Under the pieces are notes generated by a model. That model had not been told where the DNA came from. It saw only the letters and a program-made list of their open reading frames with translations, and did not search any database. 7,478 bases of DNA from Methanocorpusculum sp. (GTDB lineage Archaea; Halobacteriota; Methanomicrobia; Methanomicrobiales; Methanocorpusculaceae), in contig DALTVZ010000090.1 in assembly GCA_029987315.1 (NCBI GenBank), forward strand, positions 1 to 7,478, written 5' to 3'. How positions within the stretch are numbered: the first letter of the stretch is position 1; the number at the start of each line of letters is the position of its first letter. Shown one piece after another: positions 1 to 6,253 of the stretch. The translations under genes were made by a program, and so were the position numbers.

Positions 1-45
1 AACTACCGGGTCTACTGATTTGATGATGACCCGCTGGAGCACTGA
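1..45 (+). ncRNA. Box C/D guide RNA inside the tRNA-Trp intron (box C outside window)
   Basis: The layout is guide 1, D' CTGA (15-18), C' ATGATGA (23-29), guide 2 (30-41), D CTGA (42-45). Box C should lie just before base 1. The four-base D'-C' spacer and the 12-base second guide are normal for archaeal C/D sRNAs. By the rule of five upstream of D, g37 pairs with C34 of tRNA-Trp; the duplex is bases 34-40 against tRNA positions 31-37. Upstream of D', g10 pairs with c86, which is tRNA position 39; bases 7-13 pair with 83-89 without a break. The predicted role is to direct fibrillarin-catalysed 2'-O-methylation of positions 34 and 39 in the same precursor, or in trans after excision. The same arrangement is known from Haloferax pre-tRNA-Trp (targets C34 and U39). 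Box assignment is read from sequence; the modification is inferred. Confidence 0.82.
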
Positions 46-120
46 TCTAATCACTGCTCTTGAACATGTTCGCTTGTCGGAGAGACCCGTCGATCGTGAG
101 TTCAAATCTCACCGACCCCA
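1..120 (+). tRNA. tRNA-Trp (CCA), 3' part: intron remainder plus 3' exon
   Basis: Only the end of this intron-containing tRNA gene is in the window. The 3' exon is 85-120: position 38 is A85, the anticodon-stem 3' strand is 86-90, the variable loop 91-95, the T arm 96-112 (stem gtgag/ctcac, loop ttcaaat), the acceptor strand 113-119 and the discriminator A120. CCA is not encoded. Bases 1-84 are intron. The anticodon itself is outside, and its identity is inferred from two independent complements of CUCC inside the intron. Bases 79-82 (ggag) would pair with loop positions 32-35 to form the central helix of a bulge-helix-bulge, leaving a83-g84-a85 as the 3' bulge with the cut after g84. The guide ending at 41 matches CUCCAG. 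This fits tRNA-Trp, whose intron in many euryarchaea hosts a C/D RNA. The T-rich stretch at 122-140 probably ends the transcript. Confidence 0.85.
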
Positions 121-288
121 CGTTTTCTAAAACTCTTTTGTAGGGAATTACTATAAGATACAACAAGCGACCAGCTTATCTGCAGGCTTGGCGCGCCCTT
201 ATCCTTTCAGAGTGAACCTCGAATAAACATTTAAGAGATCATCGATCGTCGCTAAACGTTCCACAAACTCAGTCATTCAACACATACT

Positions 289-298
289 ACATATATGT
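289..298 (+). promoter_or_regulatory. Candidate TATA box of pyrH
   Basis: The element acatatatgt is a perfect 10-base palindrome about 30 bases before the pyrH start. A start site 25-27 bases downstream would fall near 318-320 and leave a leader of about ten bases. A second AT-rich candidate lies at about 226-235, which would give a longer leader. The choice between them is uncertain. Confidence 0.35.
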
Positions 299-327
299 CG
301 GGAAGGAACACATAATTAGGACGATTT

Positions 328-1035
328 ATGATGAGGGTTGTTATTTCTGTAGGAGGATCGGTCTTAGTACCGTCGCTTGATGCACACCGCCTAAAAGAAT
401 GGGCTGAATCACTGATCAACCTCACCAACGCCGGTATCCAAATATTTGCCGTGGTCGGAGGAGGAGGAGAAGCGCGAAGATACATCGATGCGTGCCGGAG
501 TATTGGAATGGATGAAGCCTCGGCAGACGAGATTGGGATCCAGGTCACGCGTATCAACGCCGCGCTTTTGATCGGCGCTCTAAAAGAGCATGCCTATCCG
601 ACCGTTGCCGAGTCCTATCGCGAAGCAAAGACGGCTGCATTATCCGGAAAGATCGTGGTCATGGGCGGAGTTACGCCTGGACAGACCACGGACGCCGTTG
701 CAGCAGTACTTGCGGAACAGGTGGGTGCCTCGCTGATGATCAATATGACCGCGATCGACGGGATCTATACAGCAGATCCAAAAAAGGATGCTTCTGCAAA
801 GAAACATGATCTCCTCAGCCCGCAGGGACTTATTGACCTGATCATGAAGGAGAAAATGTGCGCAGGGTCGAATATGGTCATCGACCTTGTTGCTGCAAAG
901 ATCACCGAAAGAAGCTGTATCCCCCTCGTAGTTATCGACGGACGTACCCCCGCACTTATTGAAAAAGCCCTCCTTAACGGCGATTTTTGTGGAACCATCG
1001 TCGGAAAATCGGCGGTCAAGTTCCCTATCGTGTAA
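328..1035 (+). CDS. pyrH: UMP kinase, archaeal type
   Basis: Uridylate kinase of the amino-acid kinase superfamily; it phosphorylates UMP to UDP with ATP in the cytoplasm, the step after UMP in pyrimidine nucleotide synthesis. The protein is 235 residues, the usual archaeal length and shorter than many bacterial PyrH proteins. Visible motifs are the N-terminal beta strand with GGS at 9-11, the glycine-rich loop GGGGEARRYI at 44-53, the UMP-side segment GVTPGQTTDA at 114-123, and the nucleotide-side segment DGIYTADPKKD at 144-154. Two ATGs stand in tandem (328 and 331). Family members typically begin M-[RK]-V-V-I-S, so 331 may be the true start; a short taggacg purine stretch at 317-323 could serve either. 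It is followed by a 77-base gap and tRNA-Pro on the same strand. The reading frame is complete. Confidence 0.95.
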   Translation: MMRVVISVGGSVLVPSLDAHRLKEWAESLINLTNAGIQIFAVVGGGGEARRYIDACRSIGMDEASADEIGIQVTRINAALLIGALKEHAYPTVAESYREAKTAALSGKIVVMGGVTPGQTTDAVAAVLAEQVGASLMINMTAIDGIYTADPKKDASAKKHDLLSPQGLIDLIMKEKMCAGSNMVIDLVAAKITERSCIPLVVIDGRTPALIEKALLNGDFCGTIVGKSAVKFPIV

Positions 1036-1112
1036 ATAATTCATACACACGATCAGGAAACTCGATACACATCTCTTTTTAAGGAAGAACACTAATATTA
1101 TTGGGCAACAAG

Positions 1113-1187
1113 GGGGTGGTAGGGTAGCCTGGTCCATCCTAGAGCGTTTGGGACGCTTTGACCCCAGTTCGAATCTGGGCCACCCCA
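1113..1187 (+). tRNA. tRNA-Pro (anticodon TGG)
   Basis: A full cloverleaf is visible. The acceptor ggggtgg (1113-1119) pairs with ccacccc (1180-1186), with discriminator A1187. The anticodon stem is gagcg/cgctt (1142-1146 with 1154-1158, closed by one G-T pair), the loop is tttggga, and the anticodon TGG is at 1149-1151. The T arm is cccag-ttcgaat-ctggg. CCA is not encoded and no intron is present. AT-rich sequences at 1072-1081 (ctctttttaa) and 1091-1100 are possible promoter elements, neither convincing. Eight T residues follow almost at once (1188-1195) and run into the nth start codon. Confidence 0.96.
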
Positions 1188-1195
1188 TTTTTTTT

Positions 1196-1846
1196 ATGAA
1201 TCAAACAACCGCAGAATCCATTCTCGAAGAGTTACATTGTCAGTATCCGTGTAGTGAGGACGAGAAGAACTTCCTAAAATTCAGAGATCCTTTTGAGCTT
1301 CTTATCATGACGATCCTCTCCGCACAGACGACCGATGCCATCGTCAATGGTCTGCGGGGTGAGTTGTTCACCGCTTATCCTGGTCCTCGCGCTCTGGCGT
1401 GCGCAGATCCTGCTGACGTTGAACGGATCATTTACTCTGCCGGTTATTACCGGGCGAAAACGAAGAGCATCATCGGCACGGCAAAAATGCTGATGGAAAA
1501 TTTTGGTGGGGTCGTTCCAGAAACGATAGAAGAACTGATCACACTCCCCGGAGTCGGCAGAAAAACGGCGAACATCGTCACAAATCACGGATTTCATAAA
1601 ACATACGGGATCGCCGTGGACACGCATGTTGCAAGGCTTTCTCAGAAGATAGGCTTCACGAAAAATACCGATCCAAATAAGATAGAAAAAGATCTCCTGG
1701 AACTGTTTCCAGTAAAATGGTGGAACGAGATCAATTATCTTCTAATACGTCACGGGAGAGAGATTTGTACTGCAAAAAAACCCAACTGTAAGGAATGTAT
1801 AATCTCCCACAACTGCCAATTACATAATAAGAGTGGTGAAGAGTGA
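1196..1846 (+). CDS. nth: Endonuclease III, Fe-S base-excision repair glycosylase/AP lyase
   Basis: A 216-residue DNA glycosylase of the HhH-GPD superfamily that removes oxidised pyrimidines and nicks abasic sites; E. coli Nth is 211 residues. Visible features are LLIMTILSAQTTD at 35-47, the helix-hairpin-helix LPGVGRKTA at 117-125 with catalytic Lys123 (E. coli Lys120), VDTHVARLSQ at 141-150 with catalytic Asp142 (E. coli Asp138), and a C-terminal 4Fe-4S loop with Cys191, 198, 201 and 207 in C-X6-C-X2-C-X5-C spacing. All key residues are present. The frame extends upstream to 1148, but that stretch is tRNA-Pro; the family N-terminus fits ATG 1196. No Shine-Dalgarno precedes it, only a T-run, so translation is probably leaderless or from a very short leader. 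Its stop overlaps the transporter start by four bases (GTGA). Confidence 0.95.
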   Translation: MNQTTAESILEELHCQYPCSEDEKNFLKFRDPFELLIMTILSAQTTDAIVNGLRGELFTAYPGPRALACADPADVERIIYSAGYYRAKTKSIIGTAKMLMENFGGVVPETIEELITLPGVGRKTANIVTNHGFHKTYGIAVDTHVARLSQKIGFTKNTDPNKIEKDLLELFPVKWWNEINYLLIRHGREICTAKKPNCKECIISHNCQLHNKSGEE

Positions 1847-3234
1847 CAGAAATGGCTGTAGCTGAGCGAAGAATGGTCCTCTTTGCAACATCGATGGGGG
1901 CATTTCTCAACCCCATGATCGCAACGATGGTAATTCTTGCTCTCCCATCGATCGGGTTTGAGTTTGGTGTTTCAGCGCGTGACTTGGGGTGGATGAGCAC
2001 CGCATTTATTCTGGCAACAGCTATTCTTTTGGTCCCTGCATCTCGTCTGGTTGACACGATCGGATATAAAAGATCCTACATCATTGGAGCGCTTATCATT
2101 GCCGTGTCCTGTGCCTTCTCGATATTCGCCCCAAATTATACTCTCCTGATCCTCTTCCGTCTCATTGCAGGCATTGGAGCGGCGTTTGTGATGATAACAG
2201 GACTTGCGATCCTGACGCGTGTCTACCCAGCAAATAAACGGGGGATGGTCATCGGGATCAATACGGCATTAGTCTATGTGGGTGCATCGCTTGGCCCAAT
2301 AATCGGTGGGTTCCTCACAGAATATGCCGGGTGGCGAAGTATTTTCCTCACGATGATCCCGCTCTTATTGCTATCAGCAATCTTCATGGCAAAGTATCTT
2401 CGGCAGGAATTCAAGAACCCATCGGAGTTTTTCGATATCAAAGGAACAATATTATATGCAGCGGCAATTTTTTGTACGATGTTTGGGCTTTCCACCATTA
2501 CCAACAATGGATCCCTGCTTCTCGCGATAATAGGAGCAGGACTCATTGTTCTCTTCATATGGTATGAAAACAGAGTTGAGGAACCGGTCCTCCATGTAGA
2601 ACTGTTCTTCAAAAATAAACGGTTCGCACGATCCTCCTATACTGCACTGCTAAACTATGGTTGCACGTACGGGTCGGTCTATATGGTGAGTCTGTATCTC
2701 CAGTCGGTTGGCGCACTTTCGGCGGTCGAAACAGGATTCATCATCTTTTTCCAGCCGCTCATTCAGGCGGTCATGACGCCGATAGCAGGTAAACTATCCG
2801 ATCGATTCGATCCAAGATATCTTGTGACACTTGGGATGGGGCTCTCAGCAGTGGGAGTTATGCTTCTCGCAGGACTTGGACTCACCTCAGCTGTCTCCTA
2901 CATCGCGATAACGCAGGTATTTATCGGTCTCGGCTCAGCCCTTTTCGCGGCACCCAACACACACGCGATCATGAGTTCAGTTCCTCAGCGTGAATACAGT
3001 TCAGCCTCCAGCATCATTGCAGTGATGAGACAGTTTGGGATGTTGCTTTCAATGGCAGTTTGTATGGCCGCGATATCGGTCTTTGTTGGCGGTCTGGATA
3101 TGCTTGGACCCGATATGTATCCGGAGTTCGTACAAGCCATGCAGGTCTCGATGGTCGTCTGTTCCGGTCTTGCAGTGATAGGGATCTTCTTCTCATGGTT
3201 CCGCGGAAAAGCGCCTGAGGTGGTGGACGCATGA
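1843..3234 (+). CDS. MFS transporter, DHA2-like (14-helix) drug/H+ antiporter family
   Basis: A 463-residue membrane protein with about 14 predicted helices, roughly at 11-36, 50-68, 78-96, 101-123, 139-160, 165-185, 201-218, 223-240, 265-287, 298-316, 329-347, 352-372, 396-416 and 432-453. The loop after helix 2 carries an MFS motif A variant (ASRLVDTIGYKRS, 66-78), with a repeat-like AGKLSDRFDPR at 315-325. Helix 5 has the antiporter motif C (VGASLGPIIGG, 146-156), followed by AGWRSIF. Length, motif C and helix count suggest the EmrB/QacA type, so proton-driven export of small organic molecules is likely; the substrate cannot be read. GTG 1843 overlaps the nth stop as GTGA. An in-frame ATG at 1852 is the alternative start; the GGTGA at 1835-1839 is close to the first (3 bases) and far from the second (12). 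The stop overlaps the coaD start as ATGA. Confidence 0.9.
   Translation: MTEMAVAERRMVLFATSMGAFLNPMIATMVILALPSIGFEFGVSARDLGWMSTAFILATAILLVPASRLVDTIGYKRSYIIGALIIAVSCAFSIFAPNYTLLILFRLIAGIGAAFVMITGLAILTRVYPANKRGMVIGINTALVYVGASLGPIIGGFLTEYAGWRSIFLTMIPLLLLSAIFMAKYLRQEFKNPSEFFDIKGTILYAAAIFCTMFGLSTITNNGSLLLAIIGAGLIVLFIWYENRVEEPVLHVELFFKNKRFARSSYTALLNYGCTYGSVYMVSLYLQSVGALSAVETGFIIFFQPLIQAVMTPIAGKLSDRFDPRYLVTLGMGLSAVGVMLLAGLGLTSAVSYIAITQVFIGLGSALFAAPNTHAIMSSVPQREYSSASSIIAVMRQFGMLLSMAVCMAAISVFVGGLDMLGPDMYPEFVQAMQVSMVVCSGLAVIGIFFSWFRGKAPEVVDA
3217..3224 (+). promoter_or_regulatory. Strong ribosome binding site of coaD
   Basis: GAGGTGGT inside the end of the transporter gene matches the archaeal anti-Shine-Dalgarno (CACCTCC). 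Its GAGGTG core ends eight bases before ATG 3231, so coaD can initiate independently of the ATGA overlap. It is the clearest ribosome binding site on the plus strand of this window. Confidence 0.7.
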
Positions 3235-3728
3235 AGGTAATGGTGGGAGGGACCTTCGATCCGCTCCATATAGGCCACCAACATCTTCTAACGCGGGCAT
3301 TTATGACCGCAGGACCCGAAGGGCACGTGGTCATCGGATTGTCCTCCGATCCCTTTGCTTCCAGAAAACTACATCCTGTCAGAAGTTATGAGGTGAGGTT
3401 CAGAGAGCTTACCAACTGGATCGAGTCGAAAAAATTCGGAGCTACCTATGAGATCGAGGCATTGTTCGATCAGTTCGGCAGTGCCCTGACACAAGATTTT
3501 GATGCCCTGGTCGTAAGCCAGGAGACGTTCCCTGTAGGTAACCTCATCAATGCGAGACGAAAGGAACTCGATAAAAAAATGGTGGATCTCTATCAGATTC
3601 AGTGTGTTATGGCAAAAGACGGAAAGGTTGTGTCCTCTACAAGGATCTACCGTGGGGAGATCAATAGATACGGCGAACCGATCTCGGAAGAACAATTTTT
3701 AACAACAGAACAATGCAAAAAAGAATGA
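3231..3728 (+). CDS. coaD: Phosphopantetheine adenylyltransferase, archaeal type
   Basis: Cytidylyltransferase-fold enzyme that transfers AMP from ATP to 4'-phosphopantetheine, giving dephospho-CoA, the penultimate step of CoA synthesis. The 165-residue protein belongs to the archaeal/eukaryotic-like branch rather than the bacterial CoaD proper. It starts with the nucleotide-binding signature GGTFDPLHIGHQHLL (6-20), which includes the catalytic H-X-G-H at 13-16. It has GLSSDPFASRK at 36-46, VVSQET at 94-99, and the C-terminal VSSTRI at 134-139 (the ISSTRI phosphate-binding motif). ATG 3231 overlaps the transporter stop and has a strong ribosome binding site. The 3' end overlaps the next gene by 4 or 16 bases, depending on that gene's start. 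Confidence 0.93.
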   Translation: MKVMVGGTFDPLHIGHQHLLTRAFMTAGPEGHVVIGLSSDPFASRKLHPVRSYEVRFRELTNWIESKKFGATYEIEALFDQFGSALTQDFDALVVSQETFPVGNLINARRKELDKKMVDLYQIQCVMAKDGKVVSSTRIYRGEINRYGEPISEEQFLTTEQCKKE

Positions 3729-4189
3729 GGGGTCATGGGTTGTCCGATGAAGAGACGACATATATTCTTGAGAACGCGGCAAGCGGTGTTCTCGCCACCC
3801 TTGACGAAGAGGGAAGCCCATATTGTGTGCCAGTGCATTTTGTGCACCTGGGTCAGGCCATCTACGTTCACGGACTAAATGCCGGTGAAAAAATCGACAA
3901 CATCCTCAGAGATCCGCGGGTGAGTTTTACCGCATACAGGATGGAAAAACTCCTCTACAATGCAGATACAAAATCACCCTGCAATGTCAACACAAAGTAT
4001 CAGAGCGTGGTGATAAAAGGTTCTGCAGTTTTCGTGGAAGATACGCAGATGAAACTTGATATCCTTAAAGCCATTGTTCAAAAATACACCCCTGAGCTTG
4101 CCTCACTTTCGATTCCAAAGACCGCCGTCTTACAGACATCAGTGATCAAGATCACACCTGTGATCTGTACTGGTAAATATTATCAATAA
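3713..4189 (+). CDS. PPOX/NimA-like FMN-binding split-barrel protein
   Basis: A 158-residue protein of the pyridoxamine 5'-phosphate oxidase-like flavin-binding superfamily, closest in layout to the NimA (5-nitroimidazole resistance) group. Visible are GVLATLDEEGSPYCVPVHFV at 25-44, IYVHGLNAGEKIDNI at 50-64, RVSFTAYR at 69-76, YQSVVIKGSAVFVED at 96-110, and the closing ITPVICTGKYYQ. These are the barrel strands and the FMN-phosphate region of the family. It probably works as a dimeric flavin reductase or oxidase; the substrate is unknown, and pyridoxine synthesis should not be assumed. Two starts are possible. ATG 3713 overlaps coaD by 16 bases. ATG 3725 overlaps it as ATGA, the junction type used elsewhere in this cluster. 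Neither has a good ribosome binding site. It is the last gene of the plus-strand cluster. Confidence 0.85.
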   Translation: MQKRMRGHGLSDEETTYILENAASGVLATLDEEGSPYCVPVHFVHLGQAIYVHGLNAGEKIDNILRDPRVSFTAYRMEKLLYNADTKSPCNVNTKYQSVVIKGSAVFVEDTQMKLDILKAIVQKYTPELASLSIPKTAVLQTSVIKITPVICTGKYYQ

Positions 4190-4194
4190 AAAAA

Positions 4195-5862
4195 TTAGAA
4201 GAGACCGGATATATATCCGTCATTGTTCACATCGATCGAGCAGGCCGCTGGAACTGCGGGCAGGCCGGGGAGGGTCATGACATCGCCGGTCTCGACGACG
4301 ATAAACCCAGCACCATTACAAAGTCGGACGCTGGATGCATTGATAACAAAATTTTTTGGACGACCGAGTTTGGTCGGGTCATCAGAGAGGGAATACTGGG
4401 TCTTTGCAATGCAGATCGGCAGATCACTTCTGCCAAGAGATTCGATGTCTCTTATCGCGGCATCGGCGGCCGGAGAATAAACCACACCATCTGCCCCGTA
4501 GATACGGGTCGCGATCGTATTGATCTTCTCTTTTACCGGTATATCAAGTTCATAGAGGTATTGGAACTTCTGCGGCTTTTCACAGGATGCAACGACTTTT
4601 TTCGCCAGTTCGATCCCGCCATCCCCTCCTTTGGAAAAGACTTCGGAGATAGCAAACTCTGCGCCCTGAGATGTGCAGAATTCTTTGAGTACGGAGAGTT
4701 CTTCATCAGTGTCGGTAGCGAACCGATTGATTGCGACAACGACCGGAACACCAAACTTCTGGAGGTTTTGGATGTGTGCCTCAAGGTTGGTCATTCCTGC
4801 TTTGAGAGCGGGAACATTCGGGATCGTGGTATCCTCTTTCTTTACGCCGCCATTATATTTGAGAGCGCGAACGGTTGCTACAAGAACGACGGTATTGGGC
4901 GTGAGTCCTGCATACCGGCATTTGATGTCAAAGAACTTCTCAGCACCAAGGTCGGAACCAAAGCCTGCTTCTGTGATAACGTAATCTGCCATCTTCAGAG
5001 ATAATTTGGTTGCACGGACCGAGTTGCAGCCGTGAGCGATGTTTGCAAACGGTCCACCGTGAATGAAACAGGGAGTGTTTTCGAGTGTCTGGACAAGGTT
5101 TGGTTTGATGGCTTCCTTAAGAAGCGCCGCCATGGCCCCTTGAGCTTTTAGATCACGGGCATAGAGTGGAGTGCCTTTTCTGCTGTATCCAAAGATGATA
5201 GCCCCGAGGCGTGCCTTAAGATCGTCAATATCATTTGCAAGGCACAGAATTGCCATCACTTCACTGGCGACAGTTATCATAAAGTGATCTTCACGTGGAA
5301 CGCCGTTTGTCTGACCGCCTAATCCGATGACGATGTTTCGAAGAGCGCGATCATTCATATCCAAACAACGTTTAAAAATGATCCGGCGCGTGTCGATGTC
5401 AAGGGTATTGCCCTGTTGGATGTGATTGTCGATCATTGCACAAAGAAGGTTGTTTGCGCTGGTAATCGCATGGAAGTCTCCGGTGAAGTGGAGATTAATA
5501 TCCTCCATTGGAACGACCTGCGAATAACCTCCGCCTGCAGCGCCGCCTTTCACACCAAAGACGGGACCAAGGGAAGGTTCACGAAGTGCGATCACTGCCT
5601 TTTTACCGATCTTAGGCATTGCCTGACCAAGACCGACTGTGGTCGTGGTCTTTCCTTCTCCAGCTGGAGTCGGATTTATAGCAGTGACCAAAATCAATTT
5701 GCCATTTGGTTTTTTTGCCAGACGTTTTTCAAGAGAGTCTGTAAGCTTGGCTTTATATGATCCGTAAAGTTCTATTTCATCAAGTGAAATATCAAGAGAT
5801 GCAGCAATCTCAGTGATTTTTCTCATTTTGCACTTCTGTGCAATTTCTATGTCAGACAGCAT
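4195..5862 (-). CDS. fhs: Formate-tetrahydrofolate ligase (10-formyl-THF synthetase)
   Basis: ATP-dependent ligase joining formate to tetrahydrofolate to give 10-formyl-THF, a one-carbon donor for example in purine synthesis. The 555-residue length matches the monofunctional family (about 555-560). Visible are the P-loop [12 protein letters not shown] (64-75), EPSLGPVFG (95-103), family signature [11 protein letters not shown] (103-113), and second signature [12 protein letters not shown] (328-339). The protein is complete. The frame extends upstream to a TTG at 5913, but ATG 5862 is preferred: it gives the family N-terminus MLSDIEIAQ and has GGTGA seven bases upstream (minus strand, 5870-5874). 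The gene is alone on its strand, converging on the PPOX gene. Methanogens mostly carry one-carbon units on tetrahydromethanopterin, so the gene implies a tetrahydrofolate or folate-like pool, by inheritance or transfer from bacteria. Confidence 0.97.
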   Translation of the reverse strand: MLSDIEIAQKCKMRKITEIAASLDISLDEIELYGSYKAKLTDSLEKRLAKKPNGKLILVTAINPTPAGEGKTTTTVGLGQAMPKIGKKAVIALREPSLGPVFGVKGGAAGGGYSQVVPMEDINLHFTGDFHAITSANNLLCAMIDNHIQQGNTLDIDTRRIIFKRCLDMNDRALRNIVIGLGGQTNGVPREDHFMITVASEVMAILCLANDIDDLKARLGAIIFGYSRKGTPLYARDLKAQGAMAALLKEAIKPNLVQTLENTPCFIHGGPFANIAHGCNSVRATKLSLKMADYVITEAGFGSDLGAEKFFDIKCRYAGLTPNTVVLVATVRALKYNGGVKKEDTTIPNVPALKAGMTNLEAHIQNLQKFGVPVVVAINRFATDTDEELSVLKEFCTSQGAEFAISEVFSKGGDGGIELAKKVVASCEKPQKFQYLYELDIPVKEKINTIATRIYGADGVVYSPAADAAIRDIESLGRSDLPICIAKTQYSLSDDPTKLGRPKNFVINASSVRLCNGAGFIVVETGDVMTLPGLPAVPAACSIDVNNDGYISGLF

Positions 5863-5884
5863 GTATATGTCACCGCGGAAAGTC

Positions 5885-5914
5885 TTTGGAGATAATGGGA
5901 AGAGTATCTCCAAA
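5885..5914 (-). promoter_or_regulatory. Perfect 10-bp inverted repeat in the fhs leader (operator or mRNA hairpin)
   Basis: TTTGGAGATA (5885-5894) and TATCTCCAAA (5905-5914) are exact reverse complements separated by ten bases. The half-site centres are 20 bp apart, two helical turns. The element lies about 26 bases downstream of the TATA box (5940-5949) and 23 bases upstream of the fhs start, so it would cover roughly the first 30 transcribed bases. It could be the operator of a dimeric repressor or a 5' hairpin in the mRNA. Confidence 0.6.
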
Positions 5915-5939
5915 TGATGATAACTACTCTCAAATTTAT

Positions 5940-5949
5940 CTTATATATA
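5940..5949 (-). promoter_or_regulatory. TATA box of fhs
   Basis: Read on the minus strand the sequence is TATATATAAG, a good archaeal TATA element. A start site about 27 bases downstream falls near 5918, which gives a leader of about 55 bases containing the inverted repeat and the GGTGA ribosome binding site. It is the best TATA match in this spacer. Confidence 0.6.
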
Positions 5950-6123
5950 GGCATCTAAGTAGCTACATAAAAAATTTTCAAAATATTTGCACGCAGTAAG
6001 TACTATACAGAATTGCAGGATATAAGACGATTGCCTAAATAATTCAAACAAATTAAACGTCAAACACTGCACAATTGTATTGAGTCGAATAAGAATGAAA
6101 TTGGATCGATACTATTGATATAA
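5950..6123. other. AT-rich spacer with no recognised gene
   Basis: This is the core of the roughly 320-base gap between fhs and tRNA-Thr. I see no reading frame with protein character, no tRNA-like or box C/D structure, and no long repeat. It is AT-rich with short A and T runs, and probably holds upstream promoter sequence for fhs at its left end and the termination zone of the tRNA-Thr transcript at its right end. Confidence 0.5.
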
Positions 6124-6177
6124 AAATACTAAATTTTTACTAAAATTTGAGATAATGGTTATTACACCCCATCTCAA
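6124..6177 (-). terminator. Candidate terminator downstream of tRNA-Thr
   Basis: On the minus strand a stem ttgagat/atctcaa (6171-6177 with 6147-6153; 7 bp, 17-base loop) starts three bases after the tRNA. It is followed by a T-rich tail with three T-clusters (6124-6146). This resembles a stem plus U-tract terminator, though archaea often stop on T-tracts alone. Confidence 0.4.
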
Positions 6178-6179
6178 GA

Positions 6180-6253
6180 AGCCTCAGGCGAGAATTGAAC
6201 TCGCGACCTGCTGATTACAAATCAGCCGCTATGCCGGGCTAAGCCACTGAGGC
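6180..6253 (-). tRNA. tRNA-Thr (anticodon TGT)
   Basis: A complete cloverleaf on the minus strand. The acceptor gcctcag (6253-6247) pairs with ctgaggc (6187-6181), with discriminator U at 6180, which is characteristic of archaeal tRNA-Thr. The anticodon stem is gctga/tcagc around the loop tttgtaa, with the anticodon TGT at plus-strand 6217-6219. The T arm is gcgag-ttcaatt-ctcgc. CCA is not encoded and there is no intron. The D-stem has one apparent mismatch. The tRNA lies 65 bases downstream of the ferritin-like gene on the same strand. A TATA-like ttataata (6287-6294) could start it separately; cttaaatata (6266-6275) seems too close to the mature end. Confidence 0.96.

Noticed and set aside
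189..196. Eight-base GC palindrome ggcgcgcc in the spacer before pyrH
   Set aside because: It is isolated, has no partner repeat or flanking structure, and does not coincide with promoter elements.
640..1188. 182-codon open frame on the minus strand across pyrH and tRNA-Pro
   Set aside because: It is antisense to a clear UMP kinase and runs through a tRNA. Its translation has no family character, with scattered Cys, Arg and His.
1148..1195. Upstream extension of the nth reading frame
   Set aside because: The extra residues are translated tRNA-Pro sequence; the family N-terminus begins at ATG 1196.
2985..3334. Two overlapping minus-strand frames of about 100 codons across the transporter/coaD junction
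   Set aside because: Both are antisense to well-supported genes, and both translations look like codon-bias shadows rich in Pro, Thr and Arg.
4561..5004. 147-codon plus-strand frame inside fhs, with further frames at 4673-4984 and 5416-5760
   Set aside because: These are antisense shadows of a gene with two exact family signatures; no ribosome binding site or recognisable domain was seen.
5863..5913. TTG-initiated 17-residue extension of formate-THF ligase
   Set aside because: It runs through the inverted repeat. The GGTGA seven bases before ATG 5862 and the family N-terminus support the shorter form.
6121..6150. Short near-direct repeats tactaaatttt and tactaaaattt
   Set aside because: Two imperfect copies in an AT-rich tract are expected by chance. 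They do not form an array and are better explained as the T-rich tail after tRNA-Thr.
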